Of a stretch of DNA of 8,517 bases, positions 8,011 to 8,517 are shown in pieces. How positions within the stretch are numbered: the first letter of the stretch is position 1; each line of letters begins with the position of its first letter. The notes beneath the pieces were generated by a model. It was given only the letters and a program-made list of their open reading frames with translations. It made no database searches and had not been told where the DNA came from. The DNA lies in contig NZ_GG695973.1 of the NCBI RefSeq assembly GCF_000159955.1, forward strand, positions 392,898-401,414, written 5' to 3'. The position numbers were made by a program, and so were the translations under genes. This DNA comes from Paenibacillus sp. oral taxon 786 str. D14. Its GTDB lineage: Bacteria; Bacillota; Bacilli; Paenibacillales; Paenibacillaceae.

Positions 8011-8084
8011 TCGGGACGACACGATTCGAACATGCGACCCCCTGGTCCCAAACCAGGTGCTCTACCAAGCTGAGCTACGTCCCG
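8011..8084 (-). tRNA. tRNA-Pro, anticodon UGG
   Basis: The 74-base gene folds as a complete cloverleaf. The acceptor stem is CGGGACG/CGTCCCG with discriminator A. The D stem is GCTC/GAGC with loop AGCTTGGTA, and the anticodon stem is CCTGG/CCAGG around the loop TTTGGGA, giving anticodon TGG (8048-8050). The T arm is GCATG/CGTGT with TTCGAAT. The discriminator is followed by TCC, so the 3' CCA is not encoded and must be added. It stands alone with its own promoter and terminator and reads proline codons CCA and CCG, possibly all CCN by wobble. Confidence 0.97.
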
Positions 8085-8129
8085 TAATCAAGTGTTTTAC
8101 CGATTCTAAAAAATCGGGCCACTTTTTCT

Positions 8130-8157
8130 ATTATATCGACTTCGACATAGAAGTCAA
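8130..8157 (-). promoter_or_regulatory. sigma-A promoter of tRNA-Pro
   Basis: The minus strand has TTGACT (8152-8157), a 16-base spacer and a perfect TATAAT (8130-8135). The start is expected near 8123, about 39 bases before the mature tRNA 5' end. The spacer and -35 carry an inverted repeat, GACTTC-6-GAAGTC (8138-8155). The short leader can form a hairpin (AATCGG/CCGATT, 8100-8117) that RNase P processing would remove. Confidence 0.8.
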
Positions 8158-8164
8158 GCATTAA

Positions 8165-8371
8165 TATTCGATTTTATTCGTTATTATCTATTCCCCTGAA
8201 GGTACAAATGATATCAGCTTTGCAGCATTTGAGTATGGTGATATTATCGTGACTCATGATGGCAACGTTCTTTGGAATAAACTGGATTACTCTTTAACCA
8301 GCGCCGCATTCAGACGTACCGTCACTTCTTGCGAGTCGATACCTTATAAGCGTTATTCAGGTGCTATATAA
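8165..8371 (+). pseudogene. possible remnant of an unrecognised gene (C-terminal fragment)
   Basis: A plus-strand frame stays open for 68 codons before two consecutive TAA stops. It has no ATG, GTG or TTG near its beginning and no ribosome site, and an in-frame TAA lies directly upstream at 8162. From about codon 9 the translation looks protein-like (YSPEGTNDISFAAFEYGDI, then a segment with VTHDGNVLWNK), and many codons begin with G or A, as in real genes. I do not recognise the family. The best reading is the 3' end of a gene whose front was lost, since the tRNA promoter now occupies that place. It could also be a chance open frame. Its end overlaps the stop of the minus-strand gene at the right edge by 19 bp, tail to tail. 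Confidence 0.3.
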
Positions 8372-8517
8372 TAAAGACCATCATCACCCAATTGTAATAA
8401 GTAGTCGGTATCAGCTGCTGTAATCAAAACTTCATTCCCATTGTCCCTTATTTCTTTATAATAGATGTGTCCATCGTGATAATATAATACTTCACTTGCT
8501 TCATCATATTGAAAATT
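8353..8517 (-). CDS. C-terminal end of an unrecognised protein (partial, runs off the window)
   Basis: The last 54 codons of a minus-strand gene enter from the right edge and stop at TAA. The fragment is rich in Tyr and acidic residues, with two similar short patterns, LYYHDGHIYY (11-20) and LGDDGLYYI (43-51). Such hydrophobic-Tyr-Tyr strands with Asp-Gly turns occur in beta-propeller or other beta-repeat proteins, but the piece is too short to name. Codon use is more AT-rich than in the ruv operon. No clear terminator follows its stop before the tRNA promoter. Real coding is likely from the amino-acid pattern, but the start and most of the protein are outside the window. Confidence 0.55.
   Translation of the reverse strand, partial: NFQYDEASEVLYYHDGHIYYKEIRDNGNEVLITAADTDYLLQLGDDGLYYIAPE

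Noticed and set aside
8011..8352. tRNA-Pro as an integration site with an AT-rich island beside it
   Set aside because: Integrases usually use the 3' end of a tRNA gene, but the AT-rich stretch is on the 5' side. No integrase gene or repeat of the tRNA end is visible in the window.

Overview
The window looks like part of the chromosome of an endospore-forming Firmicute, most likely a member of the Paenibacillaceae (Paenibacillus or a close relative). The reasons are BofC-type and SpoIID-type sporulation genes, very strong AGGGGG-type ribosome binding sites, frequent TTG and GTG starts, moderate-to-high GC in the genes, and a bofC-ruv-queA-tgt-yajC order like that around the Bacillus subtilis ruvAB locus, but with a ruvC gene that B. 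subtilis lacks. The genus is an inference from gene order and protein style, not from a search. Every well-supported gene lies on the minus strand, so transcription runs from high to low coordinates.

Reading in the direction of transcription: the right edge (8353-8517) holds the last 54 codons of an unrecognised protein. Next comes a more AT-rich stretch (8158-8352) that holds a start-less plus-strand reading frame, possibly a gene remnant. A tRNA-Pro(UGG) gene (8011-8084) follows, with its own sigma-A promoter and a strong terminator (7971-8003). A BofC-like membrane-anchored protein (7191-7874) has a sigma-G-like promoter of its own and ends at a terminator at 7087-7145, so it appears to be monocistronic.

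A second promoter, an extended -10 overlapped downstream by a LexA-like operator (6996-7009), starts a tight seven-gene operon: ruvC, ruvA, ruvB, a SpoIID/LytB-family cell-wall enzyme, queA, tgt and yajC. Gaps between these genes are at most about 50 bp, ruvC and ruvA overlap by ATGA, and a hairpin at 1-21 probably ends the unit.

Functionally the operon joins Holliday-junction processing (RuvA/RuvB branch-migration motor and RuvC resolvase) with the last two dedicated steps seen here of queuosine tRNA modification (Tgt base exchange, then QueA), a secreted peptidoglycan enzyme with glycan-binding SPOR-like repeats, and the SecDF-associated membrane protein YajC. The LexA-like box suggests damage induction of the whole unit unless internal promoters exist. 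Most of the window is ordinary conserved chromosome. The less routine parts are the domain layout and position of the SpoIID-like protein, the promoter/operator sites before ruvC and bofC, and the probable gene remnant near the right edge.
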